Positions 36,200 through 45,523 of a stretch of 64,000 bases of DNA are shown one piece after another. Under the pieces are notes generated by a model. It saw nothing but the letters and a program-made list of their open reading frames with translations, did no database searches and had not been told where the DNA came from. The stretch covers positions 491,665 through 555,664 of the forward strand of contig NZ_BMLQ01000001.1 of assembly GCF_014645315.1 (NCBI RefSeq). The letters run 5' to 3'. Source of the stretch: Citricoccus zhacaiensis. GTDB lineage: Bacteria > Actinomycetota > Actinomycetes > Actinomycetales > Micrococcaceae. The first letter of the stretch is position 1, and every line of letters starts with the position of its first letter. Made by a program: the position numbers and the translations under genes.

Positions 36200-37116
36200 C
36201 GTGGTGATGCTCCGCTCAGACGCTCGACGACGGCGCTGAAGACCCGATCATCCGTATCCGTGTTGGACTGGATGTGGACGGCGCAGTCCTCGTCCTTGAA
36301 CTCGGCGACGAAGCATTCCACCTGGTCAGCGGCCATGGCCTCCGTCTCCCAGTAGCTGTGGCATAGGGTCGTGTCCCGCTGGAAGCGCAGGTCCTGCTCG
36401 GATCCGAAGGCGCGTACGAAAGTGCCGTAGAGGATGTCCTCGCTGAAGCGCAGTCGCTCCGCGATCGCTGGGCCCCATGGCATCCCGGACACCTCTTTGA
36501 CACGGTCCAGGCAGGCCCGCAACAGGCGAGGGTCCCAGGACACCAGGCCGGCGATGTGGTCCGGGTAGCTGTCCTCCTGTTCAAACGGCAGCCCCAGTAA
36601 CTCGTGGGCGGTCTCGGCCCACTGGTAGTGCCGCATGCCCGGGCCGATGGATTCCTCCCGGGTATAGAGGCGGACAGTACCGCCGTGGACCACATGCTCC
36701 GGGCCGAGGCGCCGGACCAGGACGACATCCGAGTCGATGTTGACGAAGACGTCGCCCTCCACGTGATCGACCAGGCACATCTTGACGATCTGCTGCAGCA
36801 CCCAGCCCCGCACCGGCTTCCAGGGCCGTCGCCAATTGATGGCGGCACAGTTGAACGACGCCGGCAGGCCGGGGACCCTCCTCGTCGCCGCGGCGAGCCG
36901 GTCGGTGGGGGTGAGACCGGCGGGGAGCACGTCCTGATAGGTCCAGACCACGAGACGATCGCTCCCGATGCCCCGGTACAGGGGTGCGTCCCGTCCGGGC
37001 ACGATCACATGGTGCTTCACGTCAGCGTCCGTATGGCGACGGACCGAGGCGTGCAGTCTGCGGAATCCGGCCAGGTCCGGACGGTATGAGGGAGTGATGA
37101 CGGCCATGGTGGTCAT
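36196..37116 (-). CDS. DUF6492 family protein, probable glycosyltransferase
   Basis: A 306-residue cytoplasmic protein that begins MTTMAVITPSYRPDLAGFRRL and contains VEGDVFVNIDSDVVLVRRL, a DxD-type metal and nucleotide-sugar motif, plus SWDPRLLRACLDRV. These match DUF6492, a family with a GT-A-like fold found in glycan clusters; activity is inferred. ATG 37116 overlaps the stop of the preceding gene (ATGA) and has GGAAGGG upstream. Confidence 0.75.
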   Translation of the reverse strand: MTTMAVITPSYRPDLAGFRRLHASVRRHTDADVKHHVIVPGRDAPLYRGIGSDRLVVWTYQDVLPAGLTPTDRLAAATRRVPGLPASFNCAAINWRRPWKPVRGWVLQQIVKMCLVDHVEGDVFVNIDSDVVLVRRLGPEHVVHGGTVRLYTREESIGPGMRHYQWAETAHELLGLPFEQEDSYPDHIAGLVSWDPRLLRACLDRVKEVSGMPWGPAIAERLRFSEDILYGTFVRAFGSEQDLRFQRDTTLCHSYWETEAMAADQVECFVAEFKDEDCAVHIQSNTDTDDRVFSAVVERLSGASPR

Positions 37117-38423
37117 GAGATGTCCCTTCCGGGGGTGCGGAATCCTGCCCGATCGCTTGAGCTCCGGGCCGGCTCTGGTGGCGGGCGGTACTCGCCGGGC
37201 TGCGGGACGGTGCCGCGCCGTACTGTGTCCTCGATGAAATCCGCGGTCATCGACTGGGCCACCGCCCAGGACGGCCGCGGACACAGGGCCAGGCGCCGAG
37301 CGCGACTGGCGATGCTCGCAGCGTCTGATCGCACCACCTCGGCGAGCGCTGAGGCCAGGGCGTCCGGACGTCCCGGGACCCACACGGCGTCCGGCGAGTC
37401 CAGATCAAGGCGGGGCCCGGGCAGGTCATTGAGGACCGGGACGTTGCCCGCGGCCAGCAGTTCGCCGGGAACCAGCGACACGTTGGTGAAGGACATGGCC
37501 AGAGAGGCGATCGTGCGGTTGTACAACTGGTTCAGTTCAGCGGGAGGAACGGATCCGTGCTGCTCCACGGGGATGTCCCAGCCGCGCACCACGTCCCCGA
37601 CGATATGGATCGGCTGGTCCGGGCACAGCTGATGGAAACGCTCCAAGGTCTCCTTGGCCAACAGATAGCCCCGCCGGTCCACGGTCCTCTTGGCGTAGTA
37701 GACGATGCCGCGCCGGGGTTCTGGGGACTCCAGTAATCGATAGGTGGCGGTGTCGCAGCCGAACGGCACCAACAGGGCCGGTTCCAGGTCCCGCTGGCGG
37801 CGCATCTCGGTGGCCACCATGCCGCCCAGTGCGATGTTCTGCAGGCCGAGGGTGTAACTGGACTCCGCCAGGTCGTACACATACCCATGGGGGAAGAAGA
37901 AGGGCTCATAGTCCTGGATGAAGTAGAAGCCGATCGCGGTCCGGTTCCTGCTGGCGACCACGTGGGCGGTCTCCCACGAGCTGGCCACCACGGCGTCGTA
38001 GCTGCCGAAGCCGTCGTCCACGCTGGCGATGTCCGCTTCCAGGTCCGGCCAGGCACGGCGGATCACCGGCTCGTGACGGCCCACGCCCCCCGCGAGGGGA
38101 TCGTAGAACACCAGGGTGCAGTGATGTCCTCGTTCCTCGAGGGCGCGGACCATCCGGAACAGAGTCGTATGCCCTCCCGAACCGGCGCTGGGAGGGAAAC
38201 AGACGATTCCCACGCGCAGGCGGTCCACCGTGCGTCCCGGCTGGGCGGGGACCGGGCCGGCGTCGTAGATGTCCTCCGCTGCCAAGGGCAGCGAGGGCTC
38301 GTCCCAGGCCAGACGACGGCCGGCGAGTTCGCCGGCCTTCCGGGAGGCAGACCGTGCTGCGCTGGCCCAGCCGTCACGCTGGATCCGTTCGCCCAGGGTC
38401 CTGATGACCGTGCTCGTGCTCAT
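37113..38423 (-). CDS. WsaF-like rhamnosyltransferase (GT4 type)
   Basis: A 436-residue GT-B glycosyltransferase. The N-terminal domain has VGIVCFPPSAGSGGHTTLFR and the middle FYFIQDYEPFFFPHG, both hallmarks of WsaF-type beta-1,2-rhamnosyltransferases; the C-terminal domain holds the nucleotide-sugar region (VYYAKRTVDRRGY, IHIVGDVVRGW). It suggests that the glycan contains rhamnose, although no dTDP-rhamnose genes lie in this window. Start ATG 38423 overlaps the GT2 stop by four bases. Confidence 0.8.
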   Translation of the reverse strand: MSTSTVIRTLGERIQRDGWASAARSASRKAGELAGRRLAWDEPSLPLAAEDIYDAGPVPAQPGRTVDRLRVGIVCFPPSAGSGGHTTLFRMVRALEERGHHCTLVFYDPLAGGVGRHEPVIRRAWPDLEADIASVDDGFGSYDAVVASSWETAHVVASRNRTAIGFYFIQDYEPFFFPHGYVYDLAESSYTLGLQNIALGGMVATEMRRQRDLEPALLVPFGCDTATYRLLESPEPRRGIVYYAKRTVDRRGYLLAKETLERFHQLCPDQPIHIVGDVVRGWDIPVEQHGSVPPAELNQLYNRTIASLAMSFTNVSLVPGELLAAGNVPVLNDLPGPRLDLDSPDAVWVPGRPDALASALAEVVRSDAASIASRARRLALCPRPSWAVAQSMTADFIEDTVRRGTVPQPGEYRPPPEPARSSSDRAGFRTPGRDIS

Positions 38424-39574
38424 CTGGAGTACACCCCGTTCTGGTGCCAGTTGCGGAACTCCCGTTCCCGCCGGAACCGGGCGACGGCCCGCCGGCTCAG
38501 GGACATTGCCCGGTCGGCTGGACCGCGGGAGCGTGCGGCGCGGCGCAGGATGCGATCACGCGAGGTCAGGTTCCGCCGGGTGGGTGTCAGTTCCAGTTCG
38601 AGCAGACGGGCGAACACCGGAGAGCTCCCGCCGTTGGCGTCCACCTCGTGTGAGAGCGATTCCAGTGTTTCCCGGTCCAACCGGTCCCTCACCGTCCGGC
38701 ACGCCTCCGCGGCCCAGGGGAGGCTGCCGACTGCCCCAGCGAACAGCGTGCTGAAGGCCAGCCGGCGTTCTGCCAGGTCCACGGCGATGTCCACCTCACG
38801 GGCGGAAAGACTGGCCGGGTGGTCCCGATGCCACGCCTGGTCCGCCCCGTGGACGTACCCGACGTCGCTGAACGAGGCCAGCCGAAGCCACATTTCCATG
38901 TCATGGGTGTGCGCCAGATCCCGTTGGCCTCCCACACGGTCCACCACCGAGCGGCGCATCAGCACCTCGGCCGAGGTGATGACATTGCGACCGTCCGCAC
39001 AACGCTCCTGCACCCAGCTGGCCCCGGGCCACACGGTCCAGGAGGTTGCTCTGTCCCGGGCCGGGGGCAGCTGCTGCCCGTCCATGAAGTGCACCGGGTG
39101 GCCATACACCAGGCCCACGGAGGGAAAACGGCGGGCCAGGCGGACGGCCCGGGCCAGCGAACCCGGGGTCAGCAGGTCGTCAGCGTCCAGCCGCACGAGG
39201 AATTCGCCCCTCGCCTCTGCCAAGCCGTCATTGAAGGTCTGCACGGCGCCCAGGTTCCTCGCATGGCGCACCACCCGGACACGATCGTCGGCCGCAGCGA
39301 GGCCTTCGGCGACCTGGACGCTGTCATCCGTGGAGCAGTCATCCACGACCACCACGTCCACCTCGACCTCGTCCTGGGACAGCACGCTGGTGACGGCACC
39401 GTGCAGGAATCGGGCGTAGTTGAAGCACGGGATCACCACGGTGACCGTGCCGATGACTTCGGTGGTCTCCGCAGGGGCGGCGAGGGGGCGCTCGGTGCCG
39501 GGAAGCGCGGCCGCGTTCCGGTGGGTGGGCAGGGAGAGCGTGCGGTGGTAGATCACGGCGGTCTCAGTGCTCAA
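38420..39574 (-). CDS. GT2 family glycosyltransferase
   Basis: A 384-residue inverting GT-A transferase with VTVVIPCFNYARFL, VVVDDCSTDDS and LVRLDADDLLTPG (the DxD motif), followed by a helical C-terminal half rich in Arg. The start is TTG 39574, seven bases behind GGAGG, in a TTGA overlap with the Wzx stop. Acceptor and sugar are unknown. Confidence 0.85.
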   Translation of the reverse strand: MSTETAVIYHRTLSLPTHRNAAALPGTERPLAAPAETTEVIGTVTVVIPCFNYARFLHGAVTSVLSQDEVEVDVVVVDDCSTDDSVQVAEGLAAADDRVRVVRHARNLGAVQTFNDGLAEARGEFLVRLDADDLLTPGSLARAVRLARRFPSVGLVYGHPVHFMDGQQLPPARDRATSWTVWPGASWVQERCADGRNVITSAEVLMRRSVVDRVGGQRDLAHTHDMEMWLRLASFSDVGYVHGADQAWHRDHPASLSAREVDIAVDLAERRLAFSTLFAGAVGSLPWAAEACRTVRDRLDRETLESLSHEVDANGGSSPVFARLLELELTPTRRNLTSRDRILRRAARSRGPADRAMSLSRRAVARFRREREFRNWHQNGVYSR

Positions 39575-41220
39575 GTGGTGGCCTCCGATGTGGTTGCAGG
39601 ATGGTGGACTGAAGGGTGCTGGACGGCAGGATGGTGGACTGAAGGGTGCTGGACGGCAGGGTGCTGGATATCAGGGTCGGTGGTCTTCACGGTGACTGGC
39701 CGGGCGGTGGGGACGGCGGTGTCAGGCTCCTCCTCGAGGACCTCGTCCGCTCCCAGAACCCGTGCTTCGGAGAGCCGTTGGCGCATCCACCGATACAGGA
39801 CCATCCCGTAGACGGCGGTGCCGGCGGCACCTCCACCCATCAGGTCCACGAGGGGATTCGGGCCGGCCAGCGTGACGAGCCAGGTGGCGAGGGCGGCTGG
39901 GATGACCGCGAGCAGCGGCGGCCAGAACACGGCCCAGACGGCGGCGATGTCTGCCCCGACCACGGCCAGGGAGCGCGCGTACAGCGCGAGCAGGACGATG
40001 CTGGACACCACATGGCCCACGGCGGCACCGAGGCCACTGCCGGTGAGGGTGCCGGCCACCAGCAGGGGCAGCAGCACCACCATCCAGGCGAGCTGCAATC
40101 GCAGCACCCGGCCGGACTCACCGCGTGCCAGCAGGTAGGAGGTGGACAGGTCCAGGACGGTGCGCAGTGCCCCGAAGGCGGCCAGCACCATCAACAGGGG
40201 TGCGGCGGCCAACCAGCGGCCGCCGTAGACCAACTCGATGACCGGCCCCGCCAGGAACACCAGCATGCCTCCCACCAGTACCGAGACGGCCCACACGGGG
40301 GCCAGCGCTGTGGCCAGTGAGCGGTCCTTCGGACCGGTGGCAACGCGTGAGAAGGCCGGCAGGGAGACCGAGCGGACCACCTGCCCGAGCACGCTCATCG
40401 GCCAGTTGGAGATGTTGAACGCCAGGAAGTAGAACCCGAGTACGGAGGCACCGGCCAGGGAGGAGACGAGGACCTTGTCCGCCCCGAGCAGCACCCAGGA
40501 CAACAGGTTGGCCCCGGCCACCGGCAGCCCGAAGAGCCAGACGCCCTTGGCGAGGGAGCGGTTGAAGCCGTAGCGGGGACGTTCCCCCGAGAGGACGAAC
40601 TGCAGGATGACGGCCACGAGTTGGGCGATCACGCGGGACACGGCGAGGGCCATGACTCCCCAGCCGCCGAGCACCAGGGCCACCAACAGGACGGTGCCGA
40701 CCACGAAGTCGACCACCGCGATGACGAAGACCTGCTTCTGCCGGAAGGTCCTCTGCAGGGTGGCGTAGGGAACCACACCGATGCCGGCGATCAACAGGGT
40801 CAGTGACATCACCGCCAGGACCGGCCCCGTTCCGGGCGCGCCCAGCACGTCCGCCAGCCAACCCGACCCGGCGGCCATGGCCCCGGTAAGGACCGCCGAG
40901 ATGAGCAGGCCCATGGTGGCCACGGTGGGTGCCTTGGCGCGGTGGTTGGCGGAGCGGATCAGGTCCGAGCTCAACCCGAAGTCCGCCAGCGTCATCATCA
41001 CCGTCTGCACCGTCAGCACCACGGCGTACAGCCCGAATTGCTCCGGGGTGAACATCCGGGCCAGGAAGATGCCCACGGAGAATGTCCCCAGGCGGAGCAC
41101 CATGCTGCTGACGGTGCTCCAGGCGAGGCCGCGCCGGATGCCGGCACTGACGGTGGTGTGGACCTCCGTCGTGGCGAGGTGCCCCCGCCTACCGGTGGCC
41201 CGCACGGTCCGGATGCTCAT
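39571..41220 (-). CDS. Wzx-like lipid-linked oligosaccharide flippase
   Basis: A 549-residue membrane protein of the MOP (polysaccharide exporter) superfamily with about 12-14 helices; ARMFTPEQFGLYAVVLTVQ and TLQRTFRQKQVF are typical of the Wzx/RfbX group. It would flip undecaprenyl-linked repeat units for the Wzy-like polymerase. The C-terminal ~60 residues are a hydrophilic tail with a tandem HPAVQHPSVH repeat, encoded by an exact 30-bp DNA duplication. ATG 41220 overlaps the preceding stop (ATGA); the frame is open further upstream. Confidence 0.87.
   Translation of the reverse strand: MSIRTVRATGRRGHLATTEVHTTVSAGIRRGLAWSTVSSMVLRLGTFSVGIFLARMFTPEQFGLYAVVLTVQTVMMTLADFGLSSDLIRSANHRAKAPTVATMGLLISAVLTGAMAAGSGWLADVLGAPGTGPVLAVMSLTLLIAGIGVVPYATLQRTFRQKQVFVIAVVDFVVGTVLLVALVLGGWGVMALAVSRVIAQLVAVILQFVLSGERPRYGFNRSLAKGVWLFGLPVAGANLLSWVLLGADKVLVSSLAGASVLGFYFLAFNISNWPMSVLGQVVRSVSLPAFSRVATGPKDRSLATALAPVWAVSVLVGGMLVFLAGPVIELVYGGRWLAAAPLLMVLAAFGALRTVLDLSTSYLLARGESGRVLRLQLAWMVVLLPLLVAGTLTGSGLGAAVGHVVSSIVLLALYARSLAVVGADIAAVWAVFWPPLLAVIPAALATWLVTLAGPNPLVDLMGGGAAGTAVYGMVLYRWMRQRLSEARVLGADEVLEEEPDTAVPTARPVTVKTTDPDIQHPAVQHPSVHHPAVQHPSVHHPATTSEATT
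39601..39660 (-). repeat. Perfect 30-bp tandem duplication in the wzx 3' end
   Basis: Bases 39601-39630 and 39631-39660 are identical, followed by a partial third copy (GTGCTGGA). In the coding frame each copy gives ten residues (HPAVQHPSVH). Confidence 0.95.
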
Positions 41221-42386
41221 GCCGCGGCGCTCCCGTCCAGGATCCGACCGGCCAGGAAGGATCCGAGCCCGGCGGCCGAGCGGGCCAGCGAGGCCGTCCG
41301 TCCGGCCACACCGCTGCGGCGTTCCCGGGCGTTGCCGTAGATGTTCTCGAGGAGCAGTGCGGCCCGGCGCAGGCTGTGATGGTCCTCCACCACAGAGCGG
41401 GACCACTCGCCGCGGCGGCGACGCTCGGCGGCATCACGGGCGAGCTCGGTCAGGGGCGCCAACAGTGGGTACTCCCCTCCGTCGCCGATGCCGTAGAAGC
41501 CCTGCCAGTCGAAGGCGCTCAGTGTCTGAGCTGTGACCGGCTCGCAGAAGCCGTCGGCCCCGAGCACGATCGCCGGCTTCGCGAAGGCCATGCCGCGCAG
41601 GACCGAGCTGCCCATGCCGAGCACGATGTCCGCCGCGGCATAGGCCGGGACCGGGTCGGCGAGGCTGCCCGGGGCCAGGACCACGCGGCGGCCGTGCCGG
41701 GTGTTGACCCGGTTGGCCACGGCCCGGATGCGTGGCAGCTCCGGCCCGTCGCCGGCGAGCAGCAGGACAGCGGGCTCCCGTGCCGCCAGGCGATCCACGG
41801 CGGCGATGGCCGCGATGACGCCACCGGACTTGTCCAGATCGGAGGTCATCCGCCCGACGAGGGAGATCACCAGGTCCTCCGGAGAGATCCCGAAGAGCTG
41901 CCGGGCGGGCCACGGGTCCGAGGGCGTATTGGCGACCGTGTCGATGGGCGGTTCCATCAGGTGCCGGTGGGGGTGCTCCGCGGCGGCAGACCACAGTTGC
42001 CGCGTCCCGACGACCAGGTCCAGGTGCCGCGGCAGGAACCGCGGCACCTCCATGGACAGCACCGTCATGACCTGCGGGACGCCGAAGAGGCCGTGAGCCC
42101 CGAAGGATGCCCCGATGGACGGAGCCCACTCATAGGTGTGCACCACGTCTGCCCGCCACGAGCGCGCCAGCCGCACCAGCCCGGCCGCCCAGCCCGCTGA
42201 AAGGCGCAAACCGGTGTTGGACAGGGTCAGATCCAGGCCCAGGACGTGTGCCCGGTCCATCAGGGGCCCGGGTGCGGCGTACAGCATGACGTGGTGGCCG
42301 CGGTCCCGGACCGCTGCCGCCAGGTCAAGGGCATTGAGCTGACTGCCCCCCATGCCCATGTCATGCGGGCAGACGATGATCCTCAT
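41217..42386 (-). CDS. GT4-like glycosyltransferase (copy 2)
   Basis: A 389-residue GT-B transferase. It begins MRIIVCPHDMGMGGSQLNALDLA and has VVHTYEWAPS, EVPRFLPRHLDLVVG, LLLAGDGPELPRIRAV and IVLGMGSSVLRGMAFAKPAIV, the last being the nucleotide-sugar region. It is a paralogue of 43624-44820 over its whole length (same motifs in the same order). ATG 42386 overlaps the aminotransferase stop; the longer open frame upstream is a shadow. Confidence 0.82.
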   Translation of the reverse strand: MRIIVCPHDMGMGGSQLNALDLAAAVRDRGHHVMLYAAPGPLMDRAHVLGLDLTLSNTGLRLSAGWAAGLVRLARSWRADVVHTYEWAPSIGASFGAHGLFGVPQVMTVLSMEVPRFLPRHLDLVVGTRQLWSAAAEHPHRHLMEPPIDTVANTPSDPWPARQLFGISPEDLVISLVGRMTSDLDKSGGVIAAIAAVDRLAAREPAVLLLAGDGPELPRIRAVANRVNTRHGRRVVLAPGSLADPVPAYAAADIVLGMGSSVLRGMAFAKPAIVLGADGFCEPVTAQTLSAFDWQGFYGIGDGGEYPLLAPLTELARDAAERRRRGEWSRSVVEDHHSLRRAALLLENIYGNARERRSGVAGRTASLARSAAGLGSFLAGRILDGSAAA

Positions 42387-43627
42387 GGTGTCGCCACGGA
42401 CCTCGATCGGCTTCGGCCGATGGCCCGGTCCAGGGCCACCACGGCGCGCTCCTGCTGCTCCGCCGTGATGTGGGGGAAGATCGGCAGGGAGAGCAGCCGG
42501 TCCGCCGCGGCCTCCGTGACGGGAAACGCTCCCCGAGTCAGGCCCAGGTGCTCGTAGGCGCCGGTGAGGTGCACCGGAACGGGGTAGTGCACCCCGGCCC
42601 CGATCCCCGCCGCGCGCAGGGCCTCCAGCACGGCGTCCCGGTTCTCGAGCTGCACGGTGTAGAGGTGCCACACGTGATAGTTGCCCTGGGCGGCAGCGGG
42701 CAGCCACACGTCACCGGAATCGGCCAGGGGCCGCAGCAACTCCGCGTACCGGTCCGCAGCGGCCCGGCGGCCCTCGTTCCACCGTTCCAGCCGGGCCAGT
42801 TTGGCCCGCAGCACCACGGCCTGGACCGTGTCCAGCCGCGAGTTCATGCCGACCGTGCTGTGCTGGTACTTGGACGGGCTCCCATGCTCGCCCAGCACCC
42901 GCACACGGGCCGCGAGCTCGGGGTCGTTGGTCATCACGGCGCCGGCGTCCCCGGCGGCTCCGAGGTTCTTCCCCGGATAGAAGCTGGTGCCGGCCGCCAG
43001 CCCCAGGCTGCCGGCCATCCGACCGTGCCGGAATGCCCCCTGAGACTGCGCCGCGTCCTCGATGACCGCGACGCCGGCCCGCTCGGCCTGCGGACGGATC
43101 CGCTCGACGAACGCCGTCTGGCCGTAGAGGTGGACCGGCATGATGGCCTGCGTGCGCGCCGTCAGGGCGGCGAGCGCCGCTTCGGGATCGATCAGCAGGA
43201 ACTGCGGGTCCACGTCCACCAGCACGGGCACGGCGCCGATCCGGCTGACGGCCTCGGCGGTGGCGATGAAGGTGTTCGCCGGGAGGATGACCTCTCCCCC
43301 GGGCTCCACCCCGGCGGCCCGCAGTGCCAGCTCGAGGGCGTCCGTGCCGTTGCCGACGCCCACGCAGTCGGAGACCTCGATGAAGGCGGCGTATTCCCTC
43401 TCGAACGCCTGGACATCCGGCCCGCCGATGAAGGCCGTCGTGTCGAAGACGCGGCGCAGGCCGGCCTGGACCTCGGCGTCGATCTCGCGCTGCTGGGCGC
43501 CGAGGTCCACGAAGGGGACCGGTTCGGGGGCGTCGGCCTCCAACCGGTCTGTCTGGTCGGCCTGGGCGGACTGGGCGGACTGGGGGGCCGACTGGGCGGC
43601 CGACGTCGGCGGTGTGAGGGTGGTCAT
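42383..43627 (-). CDS. DegT/DnrJ/EryC1 aminotransferase (WbpE/GnnB-like)
   Basis: A 414-residue PLP enzyme that aminates a keto-sugar nucleotide. Marks: VPFVDLGAQQREI at the start of the fold, FIGGPDVQAFEREYA, GVGNGTDALELAL, VIEDAAQSQGA, and the PLP-lysine in SFYPGKNLGAAGDAG. It resembles WbpE/WlbC and GnnB, which work with a Gfo/Idh dehydrogenase and an acetyltransferase on C3 of UDP-GlcNAc(A); those two partners are present here. The first ~40 residues are Gln/Ser/Ala-rich. ATG 43627 has AGGAG upstream. Confidence 0.88.
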   Translation of the reverse strand: MTTLTPPTSAAQSAPQSAQSAQADQTDRLEADAPEPVPFVDLGAQQREIDAEVQAGLRRVFDTTAFIGGPDVQAFEREYAAFIEVSDCVGVGNGTDALELALRAAGVEPGGEVILPANTFIATAEAVSRIGAVPVLVDVDPQFLLIDPEAALAALTARTQAIMPVHLYGQTAFVERIRPQAERAGVAVIEDAAQSQGAFRHGRMAGSLGLAAGTSFYPGKNLGAAGDAGAVMTNDPELAARVRVLGEHGSPSKYQHSTVGMNSRLDTVQAVVLRAKLARLERWNEGRRAAADRYAELLRPLADSGDVWLPAAAQGNYHVWHLYTVQLENRDAVLEALRAAGIGAGVHYPVPVHLTGAYEHLGLTRGAFPVTEAAADRLLSLPIFPHITAEQQERAVVALDRAIGRSRSRSVATP

Positions 43628-44820
43628 GCGATGGCTCCTTCCCGGGCCCACTGTTCGCGGTCCACCACGGACCCGAAGCGCATGGAGGTGAAGTACCGGG
43701 CGCTGGTGGCCGCGGAACGTGCGAGGGACCGGGCCACAGCCGCTCGGGGCGGCCGGCCCAGGGCCGTGTCCACGTACAGGGCGGCCAGGTGCTCGGCGGC
43801 CCGGTCGAAGTCATAGCGCGTGGCCACGAGGTCTCTGCCGAAGGCGCCCAGCTGCCGGCGCCGCGCGGACGACTCCGCCAGGGGATCCAACGCCCCGGCC
43901 AGGTCGCGGATGCCGGCCCCGCCCCGGCCGTACCAGCCGCTGTGCAGGAAGCCTGCCGCGGTGGTCTCGTCCAGGGTCCGCCAGAATCCGGCCTCGCCGT
44001 GGACCACGAGCGGCTTGGCGTGGGCCAGTCCCTTGATGGCGGAGGATCCCATGCCCAGCACGATGTCCGCTGCCTCGTAGGCCGGGGAGGCGTCCAGCTG
44101 GAAGCCCACCGGTTGAACCACGGTCCAGCCGTGGTGGGCGTTGACGGCGGCCGCCCGCCGCTGAACGGCCTGCAGGCCCTCTCCGTCCCCGGCGATGAGG
44201 AGGCGCACCGGACGCGTTGCCGCCATCCGGTCCACCACGCGGATGGCCTCCAGCACGCCTTGGAGTTTCTCCAGGGCCGTGGTGAGCATCGAGACGATCG
44301 AGATCACCAGGGCGCCCTCCGGGATGCCGAACCGGGCGCGGGCGGCGGCGATGTCCGTGGTCCGGTACCGGTCCATGTCCACTGGCGGTTCCAGCAGGTG
44401 CGCCCGGCGGCCCTGGTCCAGCATCCGCTGGTGGAGTTCCGGGGTCCCGACGACGAGGGGCACGTGGGTGGGCAGGAACCGGGGCACGTCCATGGACATG
44501 ACGGACATCAGCAGGGGAAGTTGCCGCCCCGCGCCGAAGGCCGCCTGCAGGCAGGGCCGCCACTCGTAGGCGTGGATCAGCCCGATGCGGTGCTCCCGGA
44601 CGATCTCCTCCAACCGCCGGGACCATCCCAGTCCCGGAACGTCCGGGCCGGGGGCCTCGGCCCACTCGAGGCCACTGTCCCGCAGCAGCTCCGTGAGAAC
44701 TCCGGGAGCTGAGTAGATCATCGGCTCGTAGCCGTAGTGCCGCATGGCCGAGGCCATCTCGATCGCATGCAGCTGGCTTCCGCCCATGCCGAGCTGGTGG
44801 GGGCAGATGAGAATCCTCAT
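43624..44820 (-). CDS. GT4-like glycosyltransferase (copy 1)
   Basis: A 398-residue GT-B transferase starting MRILICPHQLGMGGSQLHAIEMA, with LIHAYEWRP, MDVPRFLPTHVPLVVGTPE, LLIAGDGEGLQAVQ and ADIVLGMGSSAIKGLAHAKP. It is paralogous to 41217-42386 and the two flank the aminotransferase, so one may have arisen by duplication. ATG 44820 overlaps the preceding stop by four bases. Confidence 0.82.
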   Translation of the reverse strand: MRILICPHQLGMGGSQLHAIEMASAMRHYGYEPMIYSAPGVLTELLRDSGLEWAEAPGPDVPGLGWSRRLEEIVREHRIGLIHAYEWRPCLQAAFGAGRQLPLLMSVMSMDVPRFLPTHVPLVVGTPELHQRMLDQGRRAHLLEPPVDMDRYRTTDIAAARARFGIPEGALVISIVSMLTTALEKLQGVLEAIRVVDRMAATRPVRLLIAGDGEGLQAVQRRAAAVNAHHGWTVVQPVGFQLDASPAYEAADIVLGMGSSAIKGLAHAKPLVVHGEAGFWRTLDETTAAGFLHSGWYGRGGAGIRDLAGALDPLAESSARRRQLGAFGRDLVATRYDFDRAAEHLAALYVDTALGRPPRAAVARSLARSAATSARYFTSMRFGSVVDREQWAREGAIA

Positions 44821-45521
44821 GACGCGGTTCCCTTCAGGGTGCGGAGACTGGCGTGGGCGCCCGGGCCCTGGCCCACGACGCCGGCCGGTTCCGTTCTGCG
44901 GAGCGGTTCGGCCGGGTTTCCGGCCCAGGTCTGGGCGTCCGGCACGTCCTGCAGCACCACGGCCCCCATCCCGATGACGGCGTCCTCCCCCACCCGGACG
45001 TCCTGCCGGACGGAGGCCTGCATGCCGAGATAGGCGCGGGAACCCACGTGCACCCGGCCGGCCAGCGTGGTGCCGGCCGCACAGGTGACGTGGTGGCCGA
45101 GGACGTCATCATGCGTGAGCACGGTGCGCGGCATCAGCACCGTGTGGCGGCCCAGGGTGACATCACTGGTCAGCACGCAACCGGCCAGGAGGATGGACCC
45201 CGCTCCGATCCGGCTGCCACCGCCGATCACCACCGAGGGGTGCACATGGGTGGCATAGCGCCCCACCTCCACGCCGAGCCCGGTCAACCGGGTCTCGATG
45301 GCGGCGCGACTGCGGCCCTGGCCGGCGCACAGCAGCAGCTTCTCCCGGCCTCCGACCGCCGCGTCCAGGCCCCCAAGCACGGGGACACCGTCCAGGACGG
45401 TGCCGTGCAGTGCCTCGTCGTCATCGAGGAAGCCGACCACTGTGTCCCGGCCCGAGGACCGGATGGACGCCAGCGTCTCGCGCGCCAGGCCACTGGCGGC
45501 CACGAGCAGGATGCGTGTCAT
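44817..45521 (-). CDS. PglD-like sugar O/N-acetyltransferase
   Basis: A 234-residue enzyme with an N-terminal Rossmann-like part (ILLVAASGLARETLASIRS, VVGFLDDDE) and a C-terminal left-handed beta-helix (HVHPSVVIGGGSRIGAGSIL, where the His and hexapeptides are characteristic). This is the PglD/NeuD family that acetylates a UDP-4-amino-4,6-dideoxy sugar. It follows a PglE-like aminotransferase by two bases, which supports that reaction order. ATG 45521 has GGGGAG upstream. Confidence 0.85.
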   Translation of the reverse strand: MTRILLVAASGLARETLASIRSSGRDTVVGFLDDDEALHGTVLDGVPVLGGLDAAVGGREKLLLCAGQGRSRAAIETRLTGLGVEVGRYATHVHPSVVIGGGSRIGAGSILLAGCVLTSDVTLGRHTVLMPRTVLTHDDVLGHHVTCAAGTTLAGRVHVGSRAYLGMQASVRQDVRVGEDAVIGMGAVVLQDVPDAQTWAGNPAEPLRRTEPAGVVGQGPGAHASLRTLKGTAS

Positions 45522-45523
45522 GG

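Noticed and set aside
39601-39660. CRISPR-like repeat
   Set aside because: The two 30-base units are directly adjacent without spacers, in frame within a gene, and no cas genes are present.
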